Source: a virus. Taken from it: 22,620 nucleotides of DNA. The notes beneath the pieces were generated by a model. It was not told the DNA's origin. It worked only from the letters and a program-made list of their open reading frames with translations, and made no database searches. This document shows positions 13,824-20,945 of this stretch, piece after piece (position 1 is the first letter of the stretch; each line of letters starts with the position of its first letter). The position numbers and the translations under genes were made by a program. Location of the stretch: IMG/VR virus record IMGVR_UViG_3300042541_001090, positions 1 through 22,620 of that record; one strand, written 5' to 3'.

Positions 13824-14131
13824 TGAGTTATGATAAAAAGCGTTATACAGGGGATGAACTTCACGCCCGAATGATTTTTACTGTAGCCATTATTTTGGCA
13901 GCAGTTTTTGCCATAACAGTCATTGGCTTTGTTTATGCTTTGATGTTTGTTACCCAGCCACTCGGACAACAATCACCTAACGACTCTGCGTTTATTGACT
14001 TGCTCAAAACATTGACCGTATTCCTTACCGGTTCGCTTGGTGGTCTGGTCATGTCAAACGGAATGAAATCAAAAAAATCACAAGAAGACAAGGATGGTAA
14101 CGGTATTCCTGATCACCTGGAAGGCGGCTGA
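13823..14131 (+). CDS. Two-helix phage membrane protein with Ca-loop-like C-terminus
   Basis: A 102-aa protein. Start ATG 13823 is chosen because AAGGAGG precedes it and MSYDKKRYTGDELHARMIFT matches the usual N-terminus of this phage family; a longer frame would overlap the lipoprotein gene. Helix 1 is residues 17-43 and helix 2 about 62-77. The soluble end is DKDGNGIPDHLEG (89-101), with the DxDxNGxPD spacing of calcium-binding loops in thrombospondin type 3 and dockerin repeats. The size, two helices and position would suit a holin-like or holin-regulating protein, but another holin candidate lies near the endolysin. TGATG overlap with the nuclease gene. Confidence 0.6.
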   Translation: MSYDKKRYTGDELHARMIFTVAIILAAVFAITVIGFVYALMFVTQPLGQQSPNDSAFIDLLKTLTVFLTGSLGGLVMSNGMKSKKSQEDKDGNGIPDHLEGG

Positions 14132-14535
14132 TGTACGAATACCGTGTAAAGAAAGTTCTTAAAGTTGTTGATGGGGACACTATTGATGTTGACATTGATT
14201 TGGGATTCAGTATTTCTTATACCCAGCGTGTTCGTCTTGCCGGTATTGATACACCTGAATCTCGTACAACAGATAAAGCCGAAAAAGTTTTGGGGTTGGA
14301 AGTAAAAGACAGATTAAAAAAAGCAATTGATGCTGCAACAAATATTGTTATCAAAACCGAAAAGCCAGACAGTTCAGAAAAGTATGGTCGTATTTTGGGT
14401 TGGGTATTTCTTGATGACAACAAAGTGTCTATCAATCAAACATTGATTGATGAAGGCTATGCGTGGGGTTATATGGGCGAAACAAAAGTTAAAGACTTTG
14501 ATGCGCTTTTAAAGAAGAGAAATGGCAAAAAGTAA
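14131..14535 (+). CDS. Staphylococcal-nuclease-like (thermonuclease family) nuclease
   Basis: A 134-aa OB-fold nuclease. All catalytic residues of the family are present: D16 in VVDGDT, R35, D40 and E43 in VRLAGIDTPE, and R87 in KYGRILG; D40, E43, R35 and R87 even share the numbering of mature S. aureus nuclease. It would cut DNA or RNA in a Ca-dependent reaction giving 3'-phosphates. There is no signal peptide, so it probably acts inside the infected cell, for example on host nucleic acid for nucleotide recycling. It is coupled by TGATG to the membrane protein upstream and by TAATG to the ferredoxin downstream. Confidence 0.9.
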   Translation: MYEYRVKKVLKVVDGDTIDVDIDLGFSISYTQRVRLAGIDTPESRTTDKAEKVLGLEVKDRLKKAIDAATNIVIKTEKPDSSEKYGRILGWVFLDDNKVSINQTLIDEGYAWGYMGETKVKDFDALLKKRNGKK

Positions 14536-14780
14536 TGAAGGTTTGGATTGATCAAGACTTATGTACTGGCGATGGACTGTGTGCAGAAATAGCTCCGGAT
14601 GTGTTCATCATGCTGGAGGATGGGTTGGCGTATGTTCAAGAGAATGGGAAAGTATATTCAAAGTTGCGAGGGAACCCAGAAGGCGCAAGTGGGTTGGCTT
14701 CTTTCGCAGACGATAGGCTAGCCGATGTTATTGATGCGGCTGAAGATTGCCCAGGTGAATGTATTTTCATAGAGGAATAA
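14535..14780 (+). CDS. Single-cluster bacterial ferredoxin ([3Fe-4S] or [4Fe-4S] type)
   Basis: An 81-aa electron carrier. The cluster motif is CTGDGLC (C10, D13, C16) and a distant CPGEC (C72-P73, C76). Asp replaces the second Cys of a classical CxxCxxC site, so a [3Fe-4S] cluster, or a [4Fe-4S] with Asp ligand, is expected. The N-terminus MKVWIDQDLCTGDGLC is typical of small actinobacterial ferredoxins that serve cytochromes P450. It differs from the plant-type [2Fe-2S] ferredoxins of cyanophages. No oxidoreductase partner is encoded in the window, so it probably serves a host enzyme or a phage enzyme elsewhere. It could in principle help supply reduced flavin to the halogenase; this is speculative. 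Confidence 0.85.
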   Translation: MKVWIDQDLCTGDGLCAEIAPDVFIMLEDGLAYVQENGKVYSKLRGNPEGASGLASFADDRLADVIDAAEDCPGECIFIEE

Positions 14781-14781
14781 A

Positions 14782-17700
14782 ATGAATACCCCTCGTAAGG
14801 TTAGTTTGGCTTTCCGAAATAAAATATCATGGTTGCCATTCGCATTGGCATTCATGGGACTTATTGCCCCGATACAGCAAGTCAGAGCAGACGAAGATCC
14901 AACTCCAATATCTGATGCTGGCTTTGAAAGTAATTCTTTTTCTGGTTGGTCAAAAGGTAATCAAACCGGAAACTTAAATGCTACAACTATTGGCGGTAAC
15001 GGCACTGGCGTAACTATTTTTAGCGGGTTAAGAACATTTACGCACTCCTCTCATCCGGCTATCGGAAATCCTCTTAAGAACGGTCAACCAAATCCTTATT
15101 ATGCCCCATCTGTTCCAGCGGGTAGTTGGGCATTTCAGCCAAGCGCTGGCGGATACGCTGTTGCTTTGCAACCCAAAGGTGAGCAAACATTTACTCAAGC
15201 AAGAACTGCTCTTGGTCTTTCAAGTGGTGATGAAACAGCAATAAAAGCAATTCTTACAGCAGACTCTCAAGCCGGTCTTGGAGGAGGTTCCAATCCGACA
15301 GACGCTGCGTGGATTACAAGAGAAGTTGAATTAACAGCTGGCACTACATACACAATGTCTTGGAATTATTTGGGGACAGACTATGTACCTTTTAATGACG
15401 GTTCAATAACATCATTAATTTTTGTTTCAGCTACCGCTCCAACAACTACTACCACAAGTAGTACAACCACTATTGAATCAACAACAACCCTTGCGTCAAC
15501 AACTACTATTGCCCCAACTACAACAGTTGAATCAACAACTACAATTGCATCTACAACCACAATTGCTCCAACCACAACTGTTGAGTCAACAACAACAGTT
15601 GCCCCAGCAACAACTGTTGCTCCAACAACTACGGTTGAGTCAACAACAACCGTTGCTCCACCGACTACTGTTGAATCAACAACAACAATTCCAGTATCTT
15701 CTATGGCTAATGAAGAGCCAATTATTACTGTTAACAATTATGTTAGATCATATGCGTTGCTTGGGTTTACAAATCCGGGAACAGGAGATTATTCAACAAA
15801 CTCATATGGCGCAACTGGCTGGCAAACATCAACATATGAAGTTTCAGTTACCGGTATTTATAAATTAGGATTTGCTGTTTTCAATCTTGGCGATACCGCA
15901 TTGTCTCCAATATTGATTATTGATAACACAAATGGTTCAACAGAAAAATGTGTATCTGGAGCTTGCTCGTCATTTGGCGGAGTGCCATCCAATAATTCAA
16001 CAGCCCCAACCGTTGCACCAACGACTACCGCTGACGCTTCTACAACTTCCACATCTACCACCACAACAAGCAGCACAACCACCACTGTTTTTATAAATAC
16101 AACAAACCAGCCAGTAACCCAAACAACTGTAGAAAATGACCCAGAAGAGCCTATAGACCCCTCTGAGACCGATCCAGGGCTAGTAGGTACCACACTCCCA
16201 CAAGTAATAGTGATAGACCCTGAAACAGAATCCACAACGGTGACGCTTCCAACAGAAACATTGCCTGAAACCGGACAAACAGTAGCGACCATTCCAGAAG
16301 ATGGGGAACCAACCGAAACAACCATCCCAGAAGAGTGGGAACCAACAGACACAACTTTGCCCCTAATAGTAATAGACCCAACAAAACCCGGAACGGTAGT
16401 AGTAATAATTCCACCAGATGATTATACCGTCACCGATGTAGAAGACAACGAGCCAATCACGACAGCAATACTGGATAACATTCTTGAAGATACATTCACG
16501 CCTGGCGTTGAAATTACTGCTGATGAAGTTGGTGCTGTTCTTGACACACTTCTTGGGGCGGAGCTTACTGATACTCAGCTTGACAATGTTTTAGAAGCCG
16601 TGTTTACCGAAGATGTTTCGGCAGATGTATTTACTGAAGCACTGACAACAATGCTAGATGCAGACATAACTAGCGAACAACTTATAGCAGTTTTGGATTC
16701 TGCTTTCTCTGAAGATACTTCTGCTGAGAATATGGTGGCGGCTTTGGATTCAATTTTTGATGGCCCAATTAGTTCTGGCGATTTAGATAAAGTTATGGAA
16801 GCTGTGTTTGATGAGGACATTTCTGTTGAGGACACTATGGAAGTGCTTGGCGACTTGCTTGAAACAAATCTCAGTCAAGCAGAAACAGAAGCAGTATTTG
16901 ACAGCGTGTTTGATGCAGATCTTTCCGATGCAGAAACCATTGACCTCATCGTTGATGTATTGAAAGACGGTCTTACCGCAGACAATTTAGGTGCTGCTCT
17001 TGGTGCAGTCTTTGACGAAGAAGTAAGTACTGAGGTTTTGATTGAAACTTTTACTGCCGTCTTGGGCAACGAACTTAACGAAGAATCACTTGGGGTCATC
17101 GTTGATGTTTTGGAATCAGAATCAATTACAAGCGAGCAAGTTGGACAAGTTGTTACGTTGGTAATTGAACAGGAAGGTGGTATTCCTAGTGACCAAGCAA
17201 CAGAGCTGGCAACGAGTCCTAAAGTTCTTGAAAGCATTGACGGTGAACAAGCAACAGAAGTTTTTGCTGCAGTTGTTGTTTCCGAAGTTTCGGCAGAAGA
17301 TGGAGCGGCTATATCTGAAGCACTTATAGAAGCATCTGTTGAAGTTAAGGAATCATTTGAAGAAGAAATAAATGTTTTTACTGGAGTATTTGATACTTAT
17401 ATTGCTGTTGGTTCAGTAGTTGACACTGGTGATCGTAGGTCTTTAATTGCAGCAGCGGCAGCAGTTGCTACTGTTGCTGCAAACGCTGTAGCTGGTGGTG
17501 CTGGTTCAAATGGTTCTGGGGGAAATTCTGGTGGGGGAAGTCCTAGCGGAGATTCTAATCGTGCTGCAAGAAAAGAAGAAGAGCAAGAAATGGCTGGAGA
17601 AATATCTGGCGGAGAAGATGATGATACAGATTATGCTAAAAATAGCATTTTCAGGTATTATATTGAGGAGGGTATAGAGATGAAAAAATTTGATTTGTTA

Positions 17701-17874
17701 GGTTTTGTTAAAAAACTTTGGGATATAACAGCTGGTTTGGCTTTTACAATTGCCGGAAGCGTTGTTGTTTATTACACACTTTCTGGTATGACGCAAAAGA
17801 TTGCTTTATTTTCTACGATAATGGCTTGTGTAGTTCATTATGTGCATCAAATATTTAAAAACGATACCGATTAA
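14782..17874 (+). CDS. Giant secreted, membrane-anchored protein: mucin-like tracts and 17-aa acidic repeats
   Basis: A 1030-aa protein. A signal peptide (hydrophobic ~17-30) ends with a VRA site, cleavage after A36. Residues ~43-215 hold a beta-sandwich with DAGFESNSFSGWSKGN, like bacterial carbohydrate-binding or choice-of-anchor domains. Thr-rich tracts lie at ~216-305 and ~410-443, then an acidic Pro/Thr/Glu linker. Twelve perfect 17-residue acidic helical repeats occupy residues 581-784. Then an RRSLIAAAAAVATVAA segment, a Gly/Ser linker, an RAARKEEEQEMAG charged stretch and two hydrophobic segments near the end (~982-1001, ~1007-1025). I recognise this C-terminal plan from uncharacterised phage proteins but know no function. 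It lies between the ferredoxin and the lysis genes. Cell-surface remodelling or superinfection control is possible. Confidence 0.65.
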   Translation: MNTPRKVSLAFRNKISWLPFALAFMGLIAPIQQVRADEDPTPISDAGFESNSFSGWSKGNQTGNLNATTIGGNGTGVTIFSGLRTFTHSSHPAIGNPLKNGQPNPYYAPSVPAGSWAFQPSAGGYAVALQPKGEQTFTQARTALGLSSGDETAIKAILTADSQAGLGGGSNPTDAAWITREVELTAGTTYTMSWNYLGTDYVPFNDGSITSLIFVSATAPTTTTTSSTTTIESTTTLASTTTIAPTTTVESTTTIASTTTIAPTTTVESTTTVAPATTVAPTTTVESTTTVAPPTTVESTTTIPVSSMANEEPIITVNNYVRSYALLGFTNPGTGDYSTNSYGATGWQTSTYEVSVTGIYKLGFAVFNLGDTALSPILIIDNTNGSTEKCVSGACSSFGGVPSNNSTAPTVAPTTTADASTTSTSTTTTSSTTTTVFINTTNQPVTQTTVENDPEEPIDPSETDPGLVGTTLPQVIVIDPETESTTVTLPTETLPETGQTVATIPEDGEPTETTIPEEWEPTDTTLPLIVIDPTKPGTVVVIIPPDDYTVTDVEDNEPITTAILDNILEDTFTPGVEITADEVGAVLDTLLGAELTDTQLDNVLEAVFTEDVSADVFTEALTTMLDADITSEQLIAVLDSAFSEDTSAENMVAALDSIFDGPISSGDLDKVMEAVFDEDISVEDTMEVLGDLLETNLSQAETEAVFDSVFDADLSDAETIDLIVDVLKDGLTADNLGAALGAVFDEEVSTEVLIETFTAVLGNELNEESLGVIVDVLESESITSEQVGQVVTLVIEQEGGIPSDQATELATSPKVLESIDGEQATEVFAAVVVSEVSAEDGAAISEALIEASVEVKESFEEEINVFTGVFDTYIAVGSVVDTGDRRSLIAAAAAVATVAANAVAGGAGSNGSGGNSGGGSPSGDSNRAARKEEEQEMAGEISGGEDDDTDYAKNSIFRYYIEEGIEMKKFDLLGFVKKLWDITAGLAFTIAGSVVVYYTLSGMTQKIALFSTIMACVVHYVHQIFKNDTD
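15430..15690 (+). repeat. Thr-rich mucin-like low-complexity repeats
   Basis: Imperfect tandem units encode ESTTT(I/V)A(P/S)TTT. The DNA varies at third codon positions, so the repeat is old enough to have diverged and is maintained at protein level. It is probably an extended, possibly O-glycosylated stalk. A shorter Thr-rich tract lies at about 16010-16110. Confidence 0.8.
16522..17133 (+). repeat. Twelve consecutive 51-bp (17-aa) acidic repeats
   Basis: Units run without any insertion or deletion from DEVGAVLDTLLGAELTD to ESLGVIVDVLESESITS. The approximate consensus is xxLxxVLDxVFDEDISx: hydrophobic at positions 3, 6, 7, 10, 11 and 15, acidic at 8, 13 and 14, and Ser or Thr at 16. Degenerate units continue after 17133. 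At DNA level the units are well diverged. Confidence 0.85.
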
Positions 17875-17903
17875 TTTACCTTTAATAGCCAATGTTGTAT
17901 AAT
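17875..17903 (+). promoter_or_regulatory. Candidate promoter for the lysis genes
   Basis: TTTACC (17875-17880), a 17-base spacer and a perfect TATAAT (17898-17903) directly after the stop of the 1030-aa gene. The predicted transcript starts near 17910, at the foot of a hairpin. Confidence 0.5.
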
Positions 17904-17910
17904 GGTAGTC

Positions 17911-17926
17911 GGCACCAATGGGTGCT
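17911..17926 (+). promoter_or_regulatory. 5'-leader hairpin abutting the holin ribosome-binding site
   Basis: GGCACC-AATG-GGTGCT folds into a stem of five Watson-Crick pairs plus a terminal G-U, with a four-base loop. It sits at the predicted 5' end of the transcript and is directly followed by a perfect AGGAGG (17927-17932), seven bases before the ATG. It could stabilise the mRNA or tune holin translation. Confidence 0.45.
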
Positions 17927-17939
17927 AGGAGGATGATCA

Positions 17940-18137
17940 ATGTCTAGTTTGTTGAATGAGAATAATAAGAAAATGTTAGCGTCTTATGCTAGGTCTTGTG
18001 TTGGAGCAGGTCTTGCAGTCTATATGACGGGAAACACAAGTCCAAAAGATATCGCAACGGCAGCATTTGCTGGTTTAGTTCCAGTTATTATGCGTTGGTT
18101 GAATCCAAACGATCCAGCTTTTGGTCGCGGTAAATAA
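17940..18137 (+). CDS. Putative holin
   Basis: A 65-aa protein just before the endolysin, with two short hydrophobic stretches (about residues 14-30 and 38-54) and a basic C-terminus (NPNDPAFGRGK). The N-terminus LLNENNKKMLASYARS and the RWLNPNDPAFGR end match small proteins encoded beside endolysins in related phages. Holins make lesions in the cytoplasmic membrane that time lysis and release the endolysin. The identification rests on size, membrane segments and position. It has the strongest Shine-Dalgarno in the window (AGGAGG) and its own promoter and leader hairpin, which fits a tightly controlled lysis gene. Confidence 0.6.
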   Translation: MSSLLNENNKKMLASYARSCVGAGLAVYMTGNTSPKDIATAAFAGLVPVIMRWLNPNDPAFGRGK

Positions 18138-18156
18138 TTTAAATTAAGGAGTCTAC

Positions 18157-19011
18157 ATGAATAAAAAAGTTGAATGGGACATCATTGTTCCGGTTAAATT
18201 ACCAATTAGTTTAAAAAATGTAGAACCTGGCAAACTCCACCCATCGCTACTCCGTGACATTCCGCAGGGAGGTAAGTTACATTACCTTGCTGCTGATGCA
18301 TGGAATGCGATGGTGGATGCTGCTAAAAAAGATGGTGTTGAATTGAAGCCGACTAGTTCGGGAGATACTTATAGAAGTTATGACGCTCAGAAAGCTGGGT
18401 TTTTACAAAGATATCAATTACAACCAATTCCTGGCCAGAGTACAAAAACTTTTGAAGGTAAGACTTGGTATCTTAAAAAAGGTATGGCTATGCTGGCTAC
18501 ACCAGGCAAGAGTCAACATAATTTAGGTTTGGCTGTAGATATTCATACTGCCGGAGAGCCAAAGCGTTTGAAATGGCTTATCGCTAATGTTTTAAAATTT
18601 GGATTTAGTTGGGAAGTTGTTCCAAGCGAACCATGGCATATACGCTACACAGAGGGTGATGCTGTTCCTCAAGCTGTTAAGGATTGGCTTACTCTTAACC
18701 CCAAACCAGCAGGTATGTTTGGCACACCAGCAGAGCAGAAAGCTGTTGCTGAAACTGTTGTCGCTAAAGCACAAGAGCCAAAAACAATAGATACATCTAT
18801 TGCAAATGGCAAACCAAAAATTATTAAAGATTATAAAGGCAAAGCCGTAAAAGAAGCACAAGATTTACTTACTAAGCATGGTTTTCAATGCCGCCCTGAT
18901 GGTGATTTTGGTCCAAAAACTCAAGAAGTTGTTAAGCAATTTCAAAAATCAAAATCTATTCCTATCACTGGAGAAGTTGACGAATTAACATGGGCGGCTT
19001 TGCTCTCTTAA
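18157..19011 (+). CDS. Endolysin: M15/VanY-type D,D- or L,D-peptidase with peptidoglycan-binding domain
   Basis: A 284-aa enzyme expected to cut the stem peptides of the host cell wall at lysis. The M15 zinc site is complete: SQHNLGLAVD gives ligands H121 and D128, and EPWHIRY gives catalytic E158 and ligand H161. The earlier TYRSYDAQ (71-78) is the conserved substrate-side segment of VanY enzymes. The C-terminal part (about 224-283) is a PG_binding_1 domain: KGKAVKEAQDLLTKHGF, DGDFGPKTQEVVKQFQ, and TGEVDELTWAALL. A Lys/Ala/Pro linker joins the two. No signal peptide is present, so holin-dependent release is expected. Starts behind AAGGAG, 20 bases after the holin stop. Confidence 0.9.
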   Translation: MNKKVEWDIIVPVKLPISLKNVEPGKLHPSLLRDIPQGGKLHYLAADAWNAMVDAAKKDGVELKPTSSGDTYRSYDAQKAGFLQRYQLQPIPGQSTKTFEGKTWYLKKGMAMLATPGKSQHNLGLAVDIHTAGEPKRLKWLIANVLKFGFSWEVVPSEPWHIRYTEGDAVPQAVKDWLTLNPKPAGMFGTPAEQKAVAETVVAKAQEPKTIDTSIANGKPKIIKDYKGKAVKEAQDLLTKHGFQCRPDGDFGPKTQEVVKQFQKSKSIPITGEVDELTWAALLS

Positions 19012-19043
19012 GTGATTTGATATAAAATTACATAGGAGTAATT

Positions 19044-19376
19044 ATGGCTGCAACTAGAAATATTACTATATATCAAGGCGATACTTACGCTCATGAATTG
19101 CGTATAAGAGATAGCGCTAACGCTAATGTTAATATTACTAGTCGGACATACACTGGTCAAATCAGAAAAAAAAGAAATTCAGAAACTGCAGCCGCTACTT
19201 TTTCATCAGAAATAACCAGCGCTGCCAATGGCGTTGTTGTTATGTCTCTGTCTTCAGCTAATACGGCAAATATTGCGGCTGGAGTTTATGTGTATGATTT
19301 TCAAGAAACAAACGGTAATGCTGTTACAACACTTATAACCGGAGTTTGCACAGTCACTGGTGAGGTCAGCCGATAA
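19044..19376 (+). CDS. Small phage baseplate/fibre protein (BppU-N-like)
   Basis: A 110-aa beta protein beginning MAATRNITIYQGDTYAHELR and continuing with TSRTYTGQIRKK, GVVVMSLSSANTANIAAGVY and VYDFQETNGN. The plan 'IYQGDTxxxxLRxxDSxGxxxDLTGxTxxxQIRxx...AGxYxYDLxxT..G.VxTLxxGxxxVxxxVSR' is that of the small domain found at the N-terminus of upper baseplate proteins and as stand-alone phage proteins. Translation starts behind TAGGAG (19033-19038), with TATAAA at 19021-19026 as a possible -10. The stop overlaps the next ATG (TAATG). Confidence 0.65.
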   Translation: MAATRNITIYQGDTYAHELRIRDSANANVNITSRTYTGQIRKKRNSETAAATFSSEITSAANGVVVMSLSSANTANIAAGVYVYDFQETNGNAVTTLITGVCTVTGEVSR

Positions 19377-19675
19377 TGGCTGCTGATATAACTACCGTTC
19401 AGATAACTAGTGGCGATATAACCTCTCTTTCCGTTACGAATGATATTTCAAATGTTACTGTTGCTAGTGAAATTACAGCAATTACTGTGCAAACAAATGA
19501 CACAACTGTTTTGACACAATCGGCAGGGACAATTAATTTAGCAAGTTTAAGTTTAAGTAATACGGCTCCAGCAGATATCGCAAGAACTGCTAGTGCTGGG
19601 TCAAGCAATGTGGCGGCTAGAGCCGACCATGTTCATAACGCAGCAAATCTGCTTATGGATGGAGGAAACTATTAA
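19376..19675 (+). CDS. Small virion protein ending in an ARADHVHNA motif
   Basis: A 99-aa protein. The first 65 residues are an alternating V/T/I/S sequence with irregular beta repeats (TTVQITSGDITSLSVTNDIS). The end reads ADIARTASAGSSNVAARADH followed by VHNAANLLMDGGNY. The 'xGxSxxxARADHVHxxxNLLxDGGNY' ending is common in small phage proteins next to fibre genes. It is coupled on both sides by TAATG overlaps (19376 and 19675), so it is probably made in step with its neighbours and assembled with them. Exact position in the particle unknown. Confidence 0.55.
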   Translation: MAADITTVQITSGDITSLSVTNDISNVTVASEITAITVQTNDTTVLTQSAGTINLASLSLSNTAPADIARTASAGSSNVAARADHVHNAANLLMDGGNY

Positions 19676-20676
19676 TGGCAAATACACTAAGGATTAAAAG
19701 AAGGTCATCAGCTGGATCAGCTGGCGCACCAACAAGTCTAGAAAATGCAGAATTAGCTTTTAACGAAGCGGATAATATTCTTTATTACGGAACAGGCAGT
19801 GGTGGCGCTGGAGGCTCGGCAACTTCTGTTATTGCCATTGCTGGTTATGGTGCTTACCTTACTCTTGGAACATCCCAAACGGTTACTGGAGATAAAACAT
19901 TTTCTGGAACTGTTTCTGTCGCAACACCATCAGCTAACGCGCACGCAGCAACTAAACTTTATGTTGACAATGCAATTAGCAATGTAGCAACATCGTTTAC
20001 AGCAGCTGGTGATAGCGGCACGGTTTCTATTTCCAGTGGCACTGATACTCTCACAATTGCTGGCGGTACGGGACTGACATCATCGGCTGGTGCTACAGAT
20101 ACTGTTACAATTAATCTTGATAACACAGCTGTTACGGCCGCAAGTTATGGTGCTGCCGGTACTGTTGGAACATTTACAGTAGATGCGCAAGGTCGTTTGA
20201 CAGCAGCATCTAATTCAACAATCTCAATTACCTCATCACAAATTAGCGATAGGGCAACAACCCTTGTAACTGGTTTGACAGGAACAGCAAATGAAATTGC
20301 AGTATCAAACTCTGGTGTTGGTGCAGTAACACTTAGTCTCCCAGCTAATGTTACCATTTCAAACAATCTTACTGTAACTGGCGATTTGACCGTACAAGGC
20401 AATACAACAACTCTTAACACAGCAACTTTGGTTGTTGAAGATAAAAATATTGTTTTAGCAAATGTTGCAACTCCAACAGACACAACAGCAGATGGTGCTG
20501 GTTTTACCATTAAAGGCGCAAGCGATAAAACTCTTAACTGGGTTGATGCAACAGATGCTTGGACTTCATCAGAGCATTTCAATTTGCTTAGCGGGAAAGT
20601 GTTTAAAATAAACGGCACAACTGTATTAAGCGGAACAAACTTAGACAATGTTACTGTAGACGGTGGTACTTTTTAG
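19675..20676 (+). CDS. Tail fibre protein with cyanophage-type modules
   Basis: A 333-aa fibre. The N-terminus (MANTLRIKRRSSAGSAGAPT, then LENAELAFNEADNILYYGTG) is the short attachment module typical of phage fibres, also seen at 20689. QTVTGDKTFSGTVSVATPSA and ATKLYVDNAISN follow, then VDAQGRLTAAS, shared with 8944, and LTGTANEIAVSNSG to GDLTVQGNTTTLNTATLVVE, shared with the 838 fibre. Towards the end come ADGAGFTIKGASDKTLNW and a short C-terminal strand. No enzymatic motif. Fibre-shaft and attachment role. Coupled to the upstream gene; a spacing of 12 bases with TTAGGAGAG leads to the next. Confidence 0.75.
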   Translation: MANTLRIKRRSSAGSAGAPTSLENAELAFNEADNILYYGTGSGGAGGSATSVIAIAGYGAYLTLGTSQTVTGDKTFSGTVSVATPSANAHAATKLYVDNAISNVATSFTAAGDSGTVSISSGTDTLTIAGGTGLTSSAGATDTVTINLDNTAVTAASYGAAGTVGTFTVDAQGRLTAASNSTISITSSQISDRATTLVTGLTGTANEIAVSNSGVGAVTLSLPANVTISNNLTVTGDLTVQGNTTTLNTATLVVEDKNIVLANVATPTDTTADGAGFTIKGASDKTLNWVDATDAWTSSEHFNLLSGKVFKINGTTVLSGTNLDNVTVDGGTF

Positions 20677-20688
20677 TTAGGAGAGCCA

Positions 20689-20910
20689 ATGGCTAATGTA
20701 ATTAAAATTAAAAATTCTGGAACGACAACGCATGCTCCAGCGTCTTTGGAATATGGGGAAATTGCCATTAACTATGCTGATGGTATCTTATTTTACAAAG
20801 ATGCTAGTAATACAATTGTTTCTTTTAACATATCAGACGCGATAGGTAATGCAAATCTTGATACTAATCTTGCTGATTTAGAAGTATCAGTTGCTATGCA
20901 AACCTTCTAG
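20689..20910 (+). CDS. Stand-alone fibre N-terminal module (73 aa)
   Basis: A 73-aa protein: MANVIKIKNSGTTTHAPASL, then EYGEIAINYADGILFYKDAS. This is the same module as residues 1-45 of the 19675 fibre, followed by only ~25 residues. It parallels the 8735 gene, which is a stand-alone copy of the other fibre N-terminal module. A split or capping subunit seems possible. Start behind AGGAGAG. Confidence 0.6.
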   Translation: MANVIKIKNSGTTTHAPASLEYGEIAINYADGILFYKDASNTIVSFNISDAIGNANLDTNLADLEVSVAMQTF

Positions 20911-20931
20911 GGGTTGGAACAGCTTTTCTGT

Positions 20932-20937
20932 TATAAT
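20932..20937 (+). promoter_or_regulatory. Candidate -10 for the head-tail connector genes
   Basis: TATAAT, eight bases before ATG 20946, with no Shine-Dalgarno between. An inverted repeat AACAG-CTTTT-CTGTT overlaps the hexamer on its upstream side. Near-leaderless expression is likely if this promoter is used. Confidence 0.4.
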
Positions 20938-20945
20938 TGAATATT

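Noticed and set aside
15430-15690. Thr-rich DNA repeats as a mobile element or integration site.
   Set aside because: They remain in one frame with third-position variation, as expected of a protein stalk; no terminal repeats or recombinase gene nearby.
18157-19011. VanY-like peptidase as a vancomycin-resistance gene.
   Set aside because: The attached peptidoglycan-binding domain, holin neighbour and lack of a signal peptide identify a phage endolysin.
20937-20945. TTG at 20937 as start of the connector gene.
   Set aside because: The TTG lies within the TATAAT hexamer; ATG 20946 is a better start.
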